A DNA stretch of 64,000 bases from assembly GCA_016845305.1 (NCBI GenBank), contig JAERSW010000070.1, positions 62,001 through 126,000 on the forward strand, read 5' to 3'. Every line of letters begins with the position of its first letter. Positions within the stretch are counted from its first letter, which is position 1. The DNA is from Acidimicrobiales bacterium (GTDB lineage: Bacteria; Actinomycetota; Acidimicrobiia; Acidimicrobiales; MedAcidi-G1). The position numbers were made by a program, and so were the translations under genes. Below are positions 47,777 through 57,542 of this stretch, in pieces. The notes beneath the pieces are model-generated. The model was not told the DNA's origin and did no database searches. It was given only the letters and a program-made list of their open reading frames with translations.

Positions 47777-49990
47777 TCAGTCGCCGGCGGGGTCCGTGCC
47801 GCCGATGGCGTCGAGCAGCTCGACGGCCGCCTCGGCCACCACGGTGCCGGGCGGGAAGACCGCCGAGGCACCGGCGGCCAGCAGGGCGTCGTGGTCGTCG
47901 GGCGGGATGACGCCCCCCACCACGATGGCCACGTCCGGTCGACCGTTGGCGGCCAGGGCGTCGCGAAGCTCGGGGACCAGCGTCAGGTGGCCGGCGGCCA
48001 GCGAGCTCACGCCCACCACGTGCACGTCGTTCTCCACGGCCTGGCGGGCCACCTCGTCGGGCGTGGAGAACAGCGGACCGATGTCGACGTCGAAGCCCAG
48101 GTCGGCGAACGCGGTGGCGATCACCTTCTGACCCCGGTCGTGGCCGTCCTGGCCCATCTTGGCCACCAGGATCCGGGGTCGCCGGCCGGCGTCGGCCTCG
48201 AAGGCGTCGACCCGGATCCGGGCGGCCACCACGGCCTCGCCGTCGCCGACCTCGCTGTTGAAGACCCCGGAGATGGTGCGGACCTCCGCCACGTGGCGCC
48301 CGAAGACCGTCTCCAGAGCGTCGCTGATCTCCCCGACCGTAGCCCTCGCCCGCGCCGCGTCGATGGCCTTGGCCAGCAGGTTGCCGTCGCCGGTCTCGGC
48401 GCACCGGGTCAGGGCGTCGAGCGCCGCCCGGCAGGCCTCGGGGTCCCGTTCGGCGCGGAGGCGTGCCAGCTTGGCCAGCTGGTCGGCGCGGACCCGGGCG
48501 TTGTCGACCTTGCGGACGTCGATCGGGTCGACGACCTCGGGGCGGTAGCGGTTGACGCCGACCACCGTCTGGCGGCCGGAGTCGATCCGGGCCTGGGTGC
48601 GGGCCGCGGCCTCCTCGATGCGGAGCTTGGGGATGCCGGCCTCGATGGCCCGGGCCATGCCGCCGGACTCCTCCACCTCGGCCAGGTGGACCCGGGCCCG
48701 TCGGGCCAGGTCCCGGGTCAGGCGCTCCACGTGGTAGCTGCCGCCCCACGGGTCGGCCACCCGGCAGGTCCCGCTCTCCTGCTGCAGGAAGAGCTGCGTG
48801 TTGCGGGCGATCCGGGCCGAGAAGTCGGTGGGGAGGGCCAGGGCCTCGTCGAGTCCGTTGGTGTGCAGCGACTGGGTGTGGCCCTGGGTGGCCGCCATGG
48901 CCTCCACGCAGGTCCGGACCACGTTGTTGTAGACGTCCTGCGCAGTGAGGCTCCAGCCCGACGTCTGCGAGTGGGTCCGCAGCGACGACGACCGGGGGTC
49001 GGTGGGGCCGAACTGGCGCATCAGGTCGGCCCACAGCAGGCGGGCGGCCCGCAGCTTGGCCACCTCCATGAAGAAGTCCATGCCGATGGCCCAGAAGAAG
49101 CTCAGCCGGGGGGCGAAGGCGTCGACGTCGAGGCCGGCGTCGACGCCGGCCCGCACGTACTCCACCCCGTCGGCCAGCGTGTAGGCCAGCTCCAGGTCGG
49201 CCGTGGCCCCGGCCTCCTGCATGTGGTAGCCGGAGATGGAGATCGAGTTGAAGCGGGGCATCTCGGCGCTGGTGAAGGCGAAGATGTCCGACACGATCCG
49301 CATCGACGGGCCCGGAGGGTAGATGTAGGTGTTCCGGACCATGAACTCCTTGAGGATGTCGTTCTGGATGGTCCCGGCCAGCTGGTGGGGGGCGACGCCC
49401 TGCTCCTCGGCCGCCACCACGTAGAGGGCGAGGATGGGCAGGACGGCCCCGTTCATGGTCATCGACACCGTCATCTGGTCGAGCGGGATGCCGTCGAACA
49501 GGGTGCGCATGTCGTAGATCGAGTCGATGGACACCCCGGCCATGCCGACGTCGCCGGACACCCGGGGGTGGTCGCTGTCATAGCCGCGGTGGGTGGCCAG
49601 GTCGAAGGCGATGCTCAGGCCCTTCTGGCCGGCGGCCAGGTTGCGCCGGTAGAAGGCGTTGCTCTCCTCGGCGGTGGAGTACCCGGCGTACTGCCGGATG
49701 GTCCACGGCTGGCTGGCGTACATGGTCGGGTACGGGCCCCGCAGGTAGGGGGCGGCGCCCGGCCAGGTGTGGAGGAAGTCGAGGTCCGCGTGGTCCGCCG
49801 CGGTGGCCAGCGGCGGCACGGCGATCTGTTCGGGGGTGTCGCGGGCCAGGTCGTCGGGAGCGTGCCCGGTCTCGGCCTCGACGGCCGCGGCCCAGCCGGC
49901 CAGCGCCCCAGCGCCGACGGCCGGGGACGGGTCGTCGACGGCCGGGGACGGGTCGTCGACGAGGGGGACGTTCGAGAAGTCGGGGATCAC
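47777..49990 (-). CDS. mutB: Methylmalonyl-CoA mutase large (catalytic) subunit
   Basis: A 737-residue adenosylcobalamin-dependent mutase interconverting methylmalonyl-CoA and succinyl-CoA in propionate, odd-chain and branched-chain degradation. The TIM barrel includes [36 protein letters not shown] and [20 protein letters not shown]. The C-terminal B12 domain has the axial His in [12 protein letters not shown] (near 614). The N-terminus carries a 7-residue duplication (VDDPSPA twice) from a perfect 21-base repeat. GTG at 49990 overlaps the mutA stop in GTGA. Confidence 0.96.
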   Translation of the reverse strand: MIPDFSNVPLVDDPSPAVDDPSPAVGAGALAGWAAAVEAETGHAPDDLARDTPEQIAVPPLATAADHADLDFLHTWPGAAPYLRGPYPTMYASQPWTIRQYAGYSTAEESNAFYRRNLAAGQKGLSIAFDLATHRGYDSDHPRVSGDVGMAGVSIDSIYDMRTLFDGIPLDQMTVSMTMNGAVLPILALYVVAAEEQGVAPHQLAGTIQNDILKEFMVRNTYIYPPGPSMRIVSDIFAFTSAEMPRFNSISISGYHMQEAGATADLELAYTLADGVEYVRAGVDAGLDVDAFAPRLSFFWAIGMDFFMEVAKLRAARLLWADLMRQFGPTDPRSSSLRTHSQTSGWSLTAQDVYNNVVRTCVEAMAATQGHTQSLHTNGLDEALALPTDFSARIARNTQLFLQQESGTCRVADPWGGSYHVERLTRDLARRARVHLAEVEESGGMARAIEAGIPKLRIEEAAARTQARIDSGRQTVVGVNRYRPEVVDPIDVRKVDNARVRADQLAKLARLRAERDPEACRAALDALTRCAETGDGNLLAKAIDAARARATVGEISDALETVFGRHVAEVRTISGVFNSEVGDGEAVVAARIRVDAFEADAGRRPRILVAKMGQDGHDRGQKVIATAFADLGFDVDIGPLFSTPDEVARQAVENDVHVVGVSSLAAGHLTLVPELRDALAANGRPDVAIVVGGVIPPDDHDALLAAGASAVFPPGTVVAEAAVELLDAIGGTDPAGD
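49920..49961. repeat. 21-bp perfect in-frame tandem duplication in mutB
   Basis: Units 49920-49940 and 49941-49961 are identical and encode VDDPSPA twice near the N-terminus, outside the conserved barrel. Confidence 0.9.
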
Positions 49991-51891
49991 CGGGCACCCC
50001 CGTCAGCGGCTCCGTCGGTGGCCCCGTCAGCAGCTCCATCAGGGGCAACAACGCCGCCGATCCCGAGGCCGGCCAGGGTGCGGGCCAGCAGGTCGACGAC
50101 GTCGCTGCGGGCGTGGACGAACTCGTCGACGCCGGCCTCGCGGAGGGCGTCGGCCACCTCGTCGCCGAGGACCGAGGCCCGTCCGGCCAGGTGGATCGCG
50201 CGAGCGCCGGCGGCCCGCAGCGCGGCCACCGCGGCGACGCCGTCGGCGGCGTAGCGCTCGTCGGACCCGCAGACCACCACGACCGCTGGCACATCGCCCG
50301 CCGGCACGTCGCCGGCCGGGGCGTCCACCGACGTGGTGCGCAGACCGGCGATGGCGTAGAGGTTGGCGGCGAAGGTGGTGCGGGCGGTGTGCTCGGCCAA
50401 CGGCCCGAGGGCCAGGACGCCCACGGTGCCCGCAGCGGCCTCGCCGGCGTCGCGTAGGGCCTCGAAGGCGGCCGAGCGGCGGCGCAGGGGCAGTGGGCCG
50501 GTCGGCCCGGCCGGTCCGGCGGGGCGGGACGGCCGCTCCTCGTCGACGTCGGGGAACTCGGAGACCCCGGTGACCGCCTCGACACGGGTGGCCAGGCGTC
50601 CGGCACGGTCGGCCCAGCAGGCCTCGGCCTCGGCACCGATCCGGCCCGAGGCCAGCGACGCGGCCATCCCGCCGTCGGCCTCCACCGACTGCAGGTGGGT
50701 CCAGGCCACCTCGGCCAGGCGGTCGGTCAGGTGCTCCACGTACCACGAGCCCCCGGCCGGGTCGACCACGGCGGCCAACGAGCTCTCCTCCAGCAGGAGG
50801 AGGTGGGTGTTGCGGGCCGTGCGGCGTCCGAACTCGTCGGACCGCCCCAGCCCGGCGTCGAAGGGGCGGACGGTGATCGCATCGGCGCCGCCCAGTCCAG
50901 CGGCGAAGGCGGCCACCGTGCCCCGCAGCAGGTTGGTCCACGGGTCGCGTGCCGAGACGTCGGATGCGGCGGCCAGGGCGTGCTGGACTTGGCCGAAGCG
51001 GGCCTCGTCCGCACCGCTGGCCTCGGCCACGCGGGCCCACAGGCGGCGAGCGGCGCGCAGCCGGGCGATGGTCGCGAACTGGTCGACGTCGGCCGACAGG
51101 GTGAACGACACCTGGTCGAGCGCCTCGTCGACGGTCAGGCCGTGGTCGACCAGGGCCCGGAGCGCCTCGACGCCCGTCGCCGTGGCCCAACCCAACTGGC
51201 GGGCGTCGGTGGCGCCGGCGTCGGCGTAGGGGGTGGCGTCGACCACCACGGGGCGGACGCCCGGCAGGTCGCCGCAGCGGTCCACCAGGGCGAGGGCCTC
51301 GTCCCACGACGGGGTCCCGCCGTGACGGGCGGCCACGCCGATCGGGTCCAGGCCGAGGACGCCCCGACGATCGGCGGGCGCCACGCCGTCGGCCTCCCAA
51401 CGGTCCAGCAGCCAGCCGGTCACCGCGGGCGTGGTCGGGCCCGGCAGCAGGGCCACCGTCGTCATCTCGAGGTGGACGCCGTCGAGCGTGCGGGCCAGGT
51501 CGTCGGCCGTGCCGATGCCGATGGCCTGCGGGTCGAGCAGGACCGAGGTGGAGCCCCGCAGGAGCTCGTCGAGCACGGTGGCGTTGGCCGCCGCGGGACC
51601 GTCGTCGGCCACCAGGGCGCGCACGTCCCAGCCGCCGTCCAGGTTGCCCGCCGCCCGGCTGCCCCGGGTGCGGTCGCCGGTCCCCGGCAGGCCGGCGGGG
51701 TCGCCGGACGAGTCGTGGGTGTCCGATCCGTGGACCGGGACCAGTTCGATGCCGTCGGCCGTGGTCGTGGTCAGCGAGGCCAGTGAACGGCCGCGCAGAC
51801 CCGCGGCGGCGAGCTCTTCCCAGTCGGCACGCGTCAGGACGTCGAAGCCGTCGGCGAGGGGTGCGTCGTCGGGCCGCTGGTCGACAGGCAT
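49987..51891 (-). CDS. mutA: Methylmalonyl-CoA mutase small subunit
   Basis: A 634-residue non-catalytic partner of MutB. The barrel is recognisable ([60 protein letters not shown]), and the C-terminal domain keeps a B12-like fold but lacks the D-x-H-x-x-G axial-ligand motif, as expected for MutA. The C-terminus has a short [15 protein letters not shown] repeat. Two near-identical 15-base units encode PAGDV twice. The ATG has TACCAT seven bases upstream and no Shine-Dalgarno. It is divergent from the MFS gene with 106 bases between starts. Confidence 0.93.
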   Translation of the reverse strand: MPVDQRPDDAPLADGFDVLTRADWEELAAAGLRGRSLASLTTTTADGIELVPVHGSDTHDSSGDPAGLPGTGDRTRGSRAAGNLDGGWDVRALVADDGPAAANATVLDELLRGSTSVLLDPQAIGIGTADDLARTLDGVHLEMTTVALLPGPTTPAVTGWLLDRWEADGVAPADRRGVLGLDPIGVAARHGGTPSWDEALALVDRCGDLPGVRPVVVDATPYADAGATDARQLGWATATGVEALRALVDHGLTVDEALDQVSFTLSADVDQFATIARLRAARRLWARVAEASGADEARFGQVQHALAAASDVSARDPWTNLLRGTVAAFAAGLGGADAITVRPFDAGLGRSDEFGRRTARNTHLLLLEESSLAAVVDPAGGSWYVEHLTDRLAEVAWTHLQSVEADGGMAASLASGRIGAEAEACWADRAGRLATRVEAVTGVSEFPDVDEERPSRPAGPAGPTGPLPLRRRSAAFEALRDAGEAAAGTVGVLALGPLAEHTARTTFAANLYAIAGLRTTSVDAPAGDVPAGDVPAVVVVCGSDERYAADGVAAVAALRAAGARAIHLAGRASVLGDEVADALREAGVDEFVHARSDVVDLLARTLAGLGIGGVVAPDGAADGATDGAADGGAR

Positions 51892-51898
51892 GCCGTCG

Positions 51899-51904
51899 AT
51901 GGTA
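51899..51904 (-). promoter_or_regulatory. Putative -10 element of leaderless mutA
   Basis: TACCAT on the minus strand lies seven bases before the ATG at 51891. Confidence 0.4.
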
Positions 51905-51997
51905 GGTGACGGTCCGTCAGGCCCTCCGGGCCATGTGACCCATGACCCCGGGCGCCCGAGCACCATGGGAGGCCGTGGCGGCTGGGAGGCTGTCGGC

Positions 51998-53527
51998 ATG
52001 TCGACCGATGCCCGGGCCCCGACCGATCCGACCGCGGAGGGGGCCGGCCATCCCCGTCGTTGGCTGATCCTGGCCATCCTCACGCTCTCGCTGGTGCAGG
52101 TGGTGGCCAGCGTCAGCTCGTTGAACCTGGCCCTGCCGTCGCTGCACGCCGCGCTGGACGCCTCGGCGTCGGAGCTGGTCTGGATCAACACGTCCTACGC
52201 GCTGGTGCTGGCCGTGCTGCTGCTGCCGTTCGGCGCACTCGGCGACCGGTTCGGCCGCCGCGGTGCCCTGCTGGTCGGCCTGGCCATCATCGTGTTCGGT
52301 GCCGTCATGGGCGCCACCAGCGTCTCGGCCGCCCAGGTCATCCTGTGGCGCTGCACCATGGGCATCGGTGCCGGCCTGGTCATGCCGGCCACCCTGTCCA
52401 TCCTCACCTCGGTGTTCCCCGCCGAGGAGCGCAGTCGGGCCATCGCCATCTGGGCCGGGTTCGCCGGTGCCGGCGGCGCCATCGGGATCCTGGCCGCCGG
52501 GGTGCTGCTGGAGTTCTTCTGGTGGGGCTCGATCTTCTTCGTCAACGTGCCCATGGCCGTGCTGCTGTTCGTCCTCGTGGCGACCCTCGTGCCCACCTCC
52601 CGGGACACGCAGGGCCATCCACTCGACCCGCCCGGCAGCGTCCTGTCGGCCGTCGCCCTCGGCGGCCTCGTCTTCGCCCTCATCCAGGGCCCCGAGTACG
52701 GGTGGGGCCACCCGGCGGTGGTGGGCGGCTTCGTGGCCTTCGTCGCGGTCGGTGCCGCGTGGGTGGCCGTCGAGAACCGGCGGGCCCACCCGATGCTCGA
52801 CCCCGGGCTGTTCCGCATCCCCCGCTTCGGCCTCGGCAGCCTCGGCATCGGCACCGCCTTCGCCGTGATGTTCGGCATGTTCTTCGGCCTCGCCCAGTAC
52901 ATGCAGTACGTGCTCGGCTATTCGGCGCTCGGCACGGCGGTCCGGGTCCTGCCGTTCGCCGTGTCCATGGTGTTCGTGTCGCCGATCGGTCCGAGGCTGG
53001 CCCAGCGGTTCGGCGTCCACGCCGTGATCGGCGGCGGCCTGGTGGTCACCGCGCTGGGCCTCACCGGCCTGGTCACCGTCGACGGGAACAGCGGCTACGT
53101 CCAGGTCCTGGTCGGCCTGTGCATCGCCTCGGCTGGCATGGCCCTGGCGTTCCCGGCCGCCACCGAGGCCATCGTGACGTCGTTGCCCCAGGACAAGGCC
53201 GGCGTGGCATCGGCCGTCAACGACACGACACGCGAGGTCGGCGCCGCGGTGGGCATCGCCCTGCTCGGCAGCCTGCTCAGCCTCGGCTACCGGCGCAGCG
53301 TCGGCGACGCCTTCGAGATGGCCGGACCCGAGGCCGCCGAGGCGGCCCGCGACTCGGTCGGCGCCGCCCTCCACGTGGCGTCGATGGCGCCCGGCGACGC
53401 CGGCGGTCCGCTGGCCACCATGGCCCGGGACGCCTTCGCCTCCGGCTTCTCGCTGTCGATGGGCGTCGGCGCCGGGCTGCTCCTGGTCATCGCCGTGGTC
53501 GTGCTGCGCCGGTTCCCCCGCGACTGA
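51998..53527 (+). CDS. MFS drug/solute exporter, DHA2 (EmrB/QacA) family
   Basis: A 509-residue polytopic protein with about 14 hydrophobic segments. MFS motif A is FGALGDRFGRRGALLVG, a motif C-like glycine-rich helix is FAGAGGAIGILAAGVLLEF, and the last loop between helices 13 and 14 is long and extracytoplasmic. Members export drugs, dyes or lipids by proton antiport; the substrate is unknown. The ATG has GGGAGG 12-7 bases upstream. No TetR-type regulator is adjacent. Confidence 0.9.
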   Translation: MSTDARAPTDPTAEGAGHPRRWLILAILTLSLVQVVASVSSLNLALPSLHAALDASASELVWINTSYALVLAVLLLPFGALGDRFGRRGALLVGLAIIVFGAVMGATSVSAAQVILWRCTMGIGAGLVMPATLSILTSVFPAEERSRAIAIWAGFAGAGGAIGILAAGVLLEFFWWGSIFFVNVPMAVLLFVLVATLVPTSRDTQGHPLDPPGSVLSAVALGGLVFALIQGPEYGWGHPAVVGGFVAFVAVGAAWVAVENRRAHPMLDPGLFRIPRFGLGSLGIGTAFAVMFGMFFGLAQYMQYVLGYSALGTAVRVLPFAVSMVFVSPIGPRLAQRFGVHAVIGGGLVVTALGLTGLVTVDGNSGYVQVLVGLCIASAGMALAFPAATEAIVTSLPQDKAGVASAVNDTTREVGAAVGIALLGSLLSLGYRRSVGDAFEMAGPEAAEAARDSVGAALHVASMAPGDAGGPLATMARDAFASGFSLSMGVGAGLLLVIAVVVLRRFPRD

Positions 53528-53549
53528 CCGACCCTGCGAGGATCGCGCC

Positions 53550-54587
53550 ATGCGTATCTCCACCTCGCTCAACTACGCCACCGACCCGTCCACCGCCGCC
53601 GCCCAGGCCCGCGAGCTGGAGGCGGCCGGCGTCGACCGGATCTGGATCCCGGAGGCGTACGGCTTCGACGCCGTCAGCCTGCTCGGCTACCTGGCCGCCT
53701 CGACGTCGACCGTCGAGTTGGGAAGCGGCATCCTCAACACCTACAGCCGGACCCCGGCTCTGCTGGCCCAGACGGCGGCCGGCCTCGACGCCCTGTCCGA
53801 CGGCCGCTTCGTCCTCGGCCTCGGCGCCTCGGGCCCCCAGGTCATCGAGGGCTTCCACGGCATGCCGTACGCCAAGCCGCTGACCCGGACCCGGGAGATC
53901 ATCGACATCTGCCGGGCGGCGTGGCGCCGCGAGCGCCTGATTCACGACGGCGACGTGTTCACGCTGCCGCTGCCGCCCGACCAGGGCACCGGCCTGGGCA
54001 AGCCGCTGAAGATCATCAACCACCCCAAGCGGGCCGACATCCCGATCTACATCGCGGCGCTGGGCCCGAAGAGCGTGGAGGAGACCGCGGCGACGTGCGA
54101 CGGCTGGCTGCCGTTCCTCGTCTACCCGGAGCGCATGGATCGGGTGTGGGGCGACGCCGTGTCGGCCGGTCTGGCCCGCCGCGACGGCGCCCTCGGCGCC
54201 CTGGACGTGGTGGCCGGCGGCCTGGTGGCCATCGGCGACGACGCTGCGAAGTACCGCGACATGTCACGCCCCATGGCCGCCCTCTACATCGGCGGGATGG
54301 GCGCCCGGGACAAGAACTTCTACAACGAGGTGTGCCGCCGGTACGGGTTCGAGGACGAGGCGGCCGCCGTGCAGGACGCCTACCTCGACGGCCGCAAGGA
54401 CGAGGCCGCCGGGCTGCTGCCCGACGAGCTGATCGAGAACACGACCCTGTGCGGCGACGAGGGCTACGTGGTCGAGCGCCTGGCCGCCTACCGCGAGGCC
54501 GGGGTGACGTCGCTGAACGTCACGCCGGTGGGCGGCGAGGCCCACCGGGTGCTGGGGCGCCTCCGGGAGCTGGCCGAGCACGCCTGA
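53550..54587 (+). CDS. LLM-class F420-dependent oxidoreductase
   Basis: A 345-residue luciferase-like fold protein. The pattern AAQARELEAAGVDRIWIPEA, LLGYLAASTSTVELGSGILN, YSRTPALLAQTAAGLD, GRFVLGLGASGPQVIEGFHG, IPIYIAALGPKSVE and the final VTSLNVTPVG are typical of mycobacterial-type F420-dependent LLM proteins. Substrate unknown. GAGG eight bases before the ATG suits initiation. It starts 22 bases after the MFS gene, so the two may be cotranscribed. Confidence 0.9.
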   Translation: MRISTSLNYATDPSTAAAQARELEAAGVDRIWIPEAYGFDAVSLLGYLAASTSTVELGSGILNTYSRTPALLAQTAAGLDALSDGRFVLGLGASGPQVIEGFHGMPYAKPLTRTREIIDICRAAWRRERLIHDGDVFTLPLPPDQGTGLGKPLKIINHPKRADIPIYIAALGPKSVEETAATCDGWLPFLVYPERMDRVWGDAVSAGLARRDGALGALDVVAGGLVAIGDDAAKYRDMSRPMAALYIGGMGARDKNFYNEVCRRYGFEDEAAAVQDAYLDGRKDEAAGLLPDELIENTTLCGDEGYVVERLAAYREAGVTSLNVTPVGGEAHRVLGRLRELAEHA

Positions 54588-54609
54588 CCCGGCCGTCGGC
54601 CCGCCCGTT

Positions 54610-54654
54610 CATCCACCGACCGGCCATCCACCGAACGGCCATCCACCGAACGGC
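54610..54654. repeat. 15-bp tandem repeat, three copies
   Basis: CATCCACCGA(C/A)CGGC is repeated at 54610-54624, 54625-54639 and 54640-54654, between the convergent stops of the LLM and SDR genes. Confidence 0.9.
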
Positions 54655-54669
54655 CAGCCGGCCCGTCCC

Positions 54670-55494
54670 TCAGGGGGCCCGCCGGTCGGTGGGGTCGAGG
54701 CGGACGCCGGCCAGCAGCGAACCGGTGAGCCGGTGCGGCGCCTCGGCCAACAGGAAGTTGCCCATCAGGCGTCGCGGGGTCCGCACGTGGCGCCGCCCAC
54801 GCTGCGTGGCCCGCACCACCCGCCGGGCCAGTCGCTCGGGGTCGGCGACGGGCAGCATTCGCACGGCGTTCATCCGATCCAGGACCCGTTGGCCGCTGGG
54901 CGACGTGGCCTCCACCGCGTCCCACATGCGGGTGGCCACCGGTCCGGGCGCCACCGTCGTGGTCCCCACCGGCGAGCCCCGGAGCTCGAGGGCCAGCGTC
55001 CGGGCGTAGTTGGACACGCCGGCCTTGGTGGCGCAGTAGGTGGACATGGTCGGGAACCCGGCCGTGCCGGCGATCGACGACAGGAACACCACGTGGCCCC
55101 GCCCCCGGGCCAGCATCCCGGGCAGGGCGTGGCGGGTCAGCACCATGGGCGCCTCCAGGTTGAGGCGGGTCGCATTGCGGACGTCCGACGGGTCGATCAC
55201 GGCGGCCATGTCGGTGGTCTCCACCCCGGCGTTGTTGACGAGCACGTCGATCGGCCCGTGGGCGGCCTCCACCTCGGCGACGAGGCCGTCGACGACCTCC
55301 GCGTCGGCCAGGTCGGCCACCACCGCTATGCCCCCGACCTCGGCAGCCACGGCGTCCAGCTCCGCCGAGGCCCGGGCGGCCACCACCACCGTCGCACCCG
55401 CCGCCGCGTAGGCCCGGGCCAGCGCGGCACCGATCCCCTTCGACCCGCCGGTCACCAACACCCTCGCCCCGTCCAGGTCCATGGTCCGTCCCAC
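54670..55494 (-). CDS. Short-chain dehydrogenase/reductase
   Basis: A 274-residue classical SDR. The cofactor loop is VTGGSKGIGAALARA (T-G-x3-G-x-G), the NNAGV motif follows at about 90, and the catalytic Ser and Tyr-x3-Lys are in SSIAGTAGFPTMSTYCATKAG. The last 45 residues (RATQRGRRHVRTPRRLMGNF onward) form a basic amphipathic tail seen in membrane-associated actinobacterial SDRs. GTG at 55494 is chosen because TACCGT lies six bases upstream; ATG at 55482 is the alternative. It is divergent from the epoxide hydrolase gene. Confidence 0.87.
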   Translation of the reverse strand: MGRTMDLDGARVLVTGGSKGIGAALARAYAAAGATVVVAARASAELDAVAAEVGGIAVVADLADAEVVDGLVAEVEAAHGPIDVLVNNAGVETTDMAAVIDPSDVRNATRLNLEAPMVLTRHALPGMLARGRGHVVFLSSIAGTAGFPTMSTYCATKAGVSNYARTLALELRGSPVGTTTVAPGPVATRMWDAVEATSPSGQRVLDRMNAVRMLPVADPERLARRVVRATQRGRRHVRTPRRLMGNFLLAEAPHRLTGSLLAGVRLDPTDRRAP

Positions 55495-55500
55495 GGCCCG

Positions 55501-55506
55501 ACGGTA
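55501..55506 (-). promoter_or_regulatory. Putative -10 element of the leaderless SDR gene
   Basis: TACCGT on the minus strand lies six bases before the GTG at 55494. Confidence 0.4.
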
Positions 55507-55600
55507 CCCGAGGCCCCCGGACCGGCTTCCCAGTGGCCGGTGGCCCACGGGTACGGTCGTCCCGGACCCGACGCCGTTCGCCACGACCCCCGGAGCCCAC

Positions 55601-56773
55601 GTGTCCGACCCCCACGACCTCCAGCCGTTCGCCGTCGACGTGCCCGACGCCGCCATCGACGACCTGAGGCGCCGCGTGACCGACGCCCGCTGGCCCGACC
55701 AGATCGAGGGCACCGGCTGGGAGTACGGCTGCGACGGCGCCTGGCTCCGCGTCCTGGCCACCCACTGGGCCGACGGCTTCGACTGGCGGGCCGCCGAGGC
55801 CCGCATCAACACCCTCGACCAGGTGGTGACCACCGTCGACGGCCAGCGGCTCCACGCCGTCCACCACCGTTCGCCCGAACCCGGGGCCCTGCCGCTGCTC
55901 CTCAGCCACGGCTGGCCCGGCTCCATCGTGGAGTTCCTGTCGGTGGTCGGTCCCCTGACCGACCCGGCGACCCACGGTGGCGACCCGGCCGACGCCTTCC
56001 ACGTGGTGGCCCCGTCGCTGCCCGGCTTCGCCTGGTCCGGCCCGACCACCGAACGGGGCTGGGGTCCGCACCGCATCGGCGGCGCCTTCGCCTCGCTCAT
56101 GGCCCGCCTCGGCTACGACCGCTACGGCGTCCAGGGCGGCGACTGGGGATCGATCATCTCCCAGCACGTGGCGGGACAGGCCCCCGACCACGTCGTGGGC
56201 TGCCACGTCAACATGATGAGCGCCTTCCCCCCGGGGAACGACGACGACCACGCCGACATCACGCCGGCTGAGCAGCAGCACCTCGACCGGTCGGCCTGGT
56301 ACTTCACCGAGGACCGGGGCTACTTCCTCCAGCAGCAGACCCGGCCGCAGTCGCTCGGTGTCGGCCTGCACGACTCGCCGGCCGGCCTGCTGGCGTGGAT
56401 CGGCGAGAAGTTCCACGGCTGGACCGACCACGACGGCGACGTCCTCGACGTGGTCGAACGCGACGACCTGCTGGCCAACGTGTCCGCCTACTGGTTCACC
56501 GGCACGGCCACCTCGTCGGCCCGCATCTACTTCGAGTTCGGGCGCGACCTGGCCGAGGGACGGATGCCGCCGCCGAACCCGGACGTGCCGTTCGGCGTCT
56601 CGGCGTTCCCCATGGAGCTGATGGTGGGGCGCCGACGCTGGGTGGAGCCGGACCGCAACGTGACGTTCTGGCGGGAGCACGACCGGGGCGGCCACTTCGC
56701 CGCCATGGAGCGCCCCGACGACCTCGTGGCCGACGTCCGCGAGTTCTTCCGACCGCTGCGGGAAGCCGCCTGA
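55601..56773 (+). CDS. Epoxide hydrolase (EHN-domain alpha/beta hydrolase)
   Basis: A 390-residue microsomal-type epoxide hydrolase homologue. The N-terminal EHN domain spans DDLRRRVTDARWPDQIEGTG to INTLDQVVTTVDG. The core follows: oxyanion loop LLSHGWPGSIVEF, nucleophile Asp in GVQGGDWGSIISQHV and the catalytic His in REHDRGGHFAAMERPDDL. The family opens epoxides to diols by a covalent Asp ester. GGAG five bases upstream marks the GTG start, and TACGGT (55552-55557) is a possible -10. It is followed after two bases by another alpha/beta hydrolase. Confidence 0.9.
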   Translation: MSDPHDLQPFAVDVPDAAIDDLRRRVTDARWPDQIEGTGWEYGCDGAWLRVLATHWADGFDWRAAEARINTLDQVVTTVDGQRLHAVHHRSPEPGALPLLLSHGWPGSIVEFLSVVGPLTDPATHGGDPADAFHVVAPSLPGFAWSGPTTERGWGPHRIGGAFASLMARLGYDRYGVQGGDWGSIISQHVAGQAPDHVVGCHVNMMSAFPPGNDDDHADITPAEQQHLDRSAWYFTEDRGYFLQQQTRPQSLGVGLHDSPAGLLAWIGEKFHGWTDHDGDVLDVVERDDLLANVSAYWFTGTATSSARIYFEFGRDLAEGRMPPPNPDVPFGVSAFPMELMVGRRRWVEPDRNVTFWREHDRGGHFAAMERPDDLVADVREFFRPLREAA

Positions 56774-56775
56774 CC

Positions 56776-57531
56776 ATGACCCCTCCACCCACCGACATGA
56801 CCCCGACCGACGGAACCCTGACCGCGCCCGACGGCGTGGCGTTGGCCACCTCGTCCGCCGGCCCGACCGACGGGGACGCTCCGCCCATCGTGGCCACCAC
56901 CGGCTGGGCCAACGACCGGTCCGTGTGGGCGCCGATGGTCGACGACCTGTCGGCCGACCACCGCATCGCCACCTGGGACCTCCGCGGCCACGGCGCCAGC
57001 GATGCCCCGCCCCCCGGCAACTACACCCGCGACCACGCCCTCGGCGACCTCGCCACCGTCTGCGACCACGCCCGGGGCGGCGCCCCCGAGGGCCCCGTCG
57101 TCCTGATGGGCCACAGCTTCGGGGGCTTCCTGTCGCTGGCCCACGCCGTCCAACGCCCCGACGACGTGGCCGCCCTCGTGCTGGTGGCCGCCGGTCCCGG
57201 CTTCCGGAAGGCCGAGGCCCGGGAACAGTGGAACGAATCGGTCCGGGCCGCGGCCCAGAAGATGGACCAACCGCCGGGCGTCGAGGAGATCTCGATGCAC
57301 CACGACTCGTTCGTCCTCGACCACCTGGCCGACATCCGGTGCCCGGTCCTGGTCCTGCTCGGCGAGCGGGACAAGCGGTTCGCCGCGTCGGCGTCGCTGT
57401 TCCAGCGCGACCTCGACGTCCGCGCCTCGGTCGTCGTGCCCGACCAGGGCCACATGGTCCACCTCAAGGCCGCGGAGGCCTGCGCCGCCGAGGTCCGCCG
57501 CTTCCTCGCCGGCGTGTTCCCGGGCACCTGA
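56776..57531 (+). CDS. Alpha/beta-fold hydrolase
   Basis: A 251-residue hydrolase. Nucleophile Ser is in VLMGHSFGGFLSLAH, the acid in VLLGERDKRF and the His in VPDQGHMVHLK. The TWDLRGHGASD strand-turn is typical of esterases, haloperoxidase-like and lactone hydrolases. Substrate unknown. It starts two bases after the epoxide hydrolase stop and ends 11 bases before the FGE-like gene, so these three are probably one operon. Confidence 0.88.
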   Translation: MTPPPTDMTPTDGTLTAPDGVALATSSAGPTDGDAPPIVATTGWANDRSVWAPMVDDLSADHRIATWDLRGHGASDAPPPGNYTRDHALGDLATVCDHARGGAPEGPVVLMGHSFGGFLSLAHAVQRPDDVAALVLVAAGPGFRKAEAREQWNESVRAAAQKMDQPPGVEEISMHHDSFVLDHLADIRCPVLVLLGERDKRFAASASLFQRDLDVRASVVVPDQGHMVHLKAAEACAAEVRRFLAGVFPGT

Positions 57532-57542
57532 CCCCACCCGCG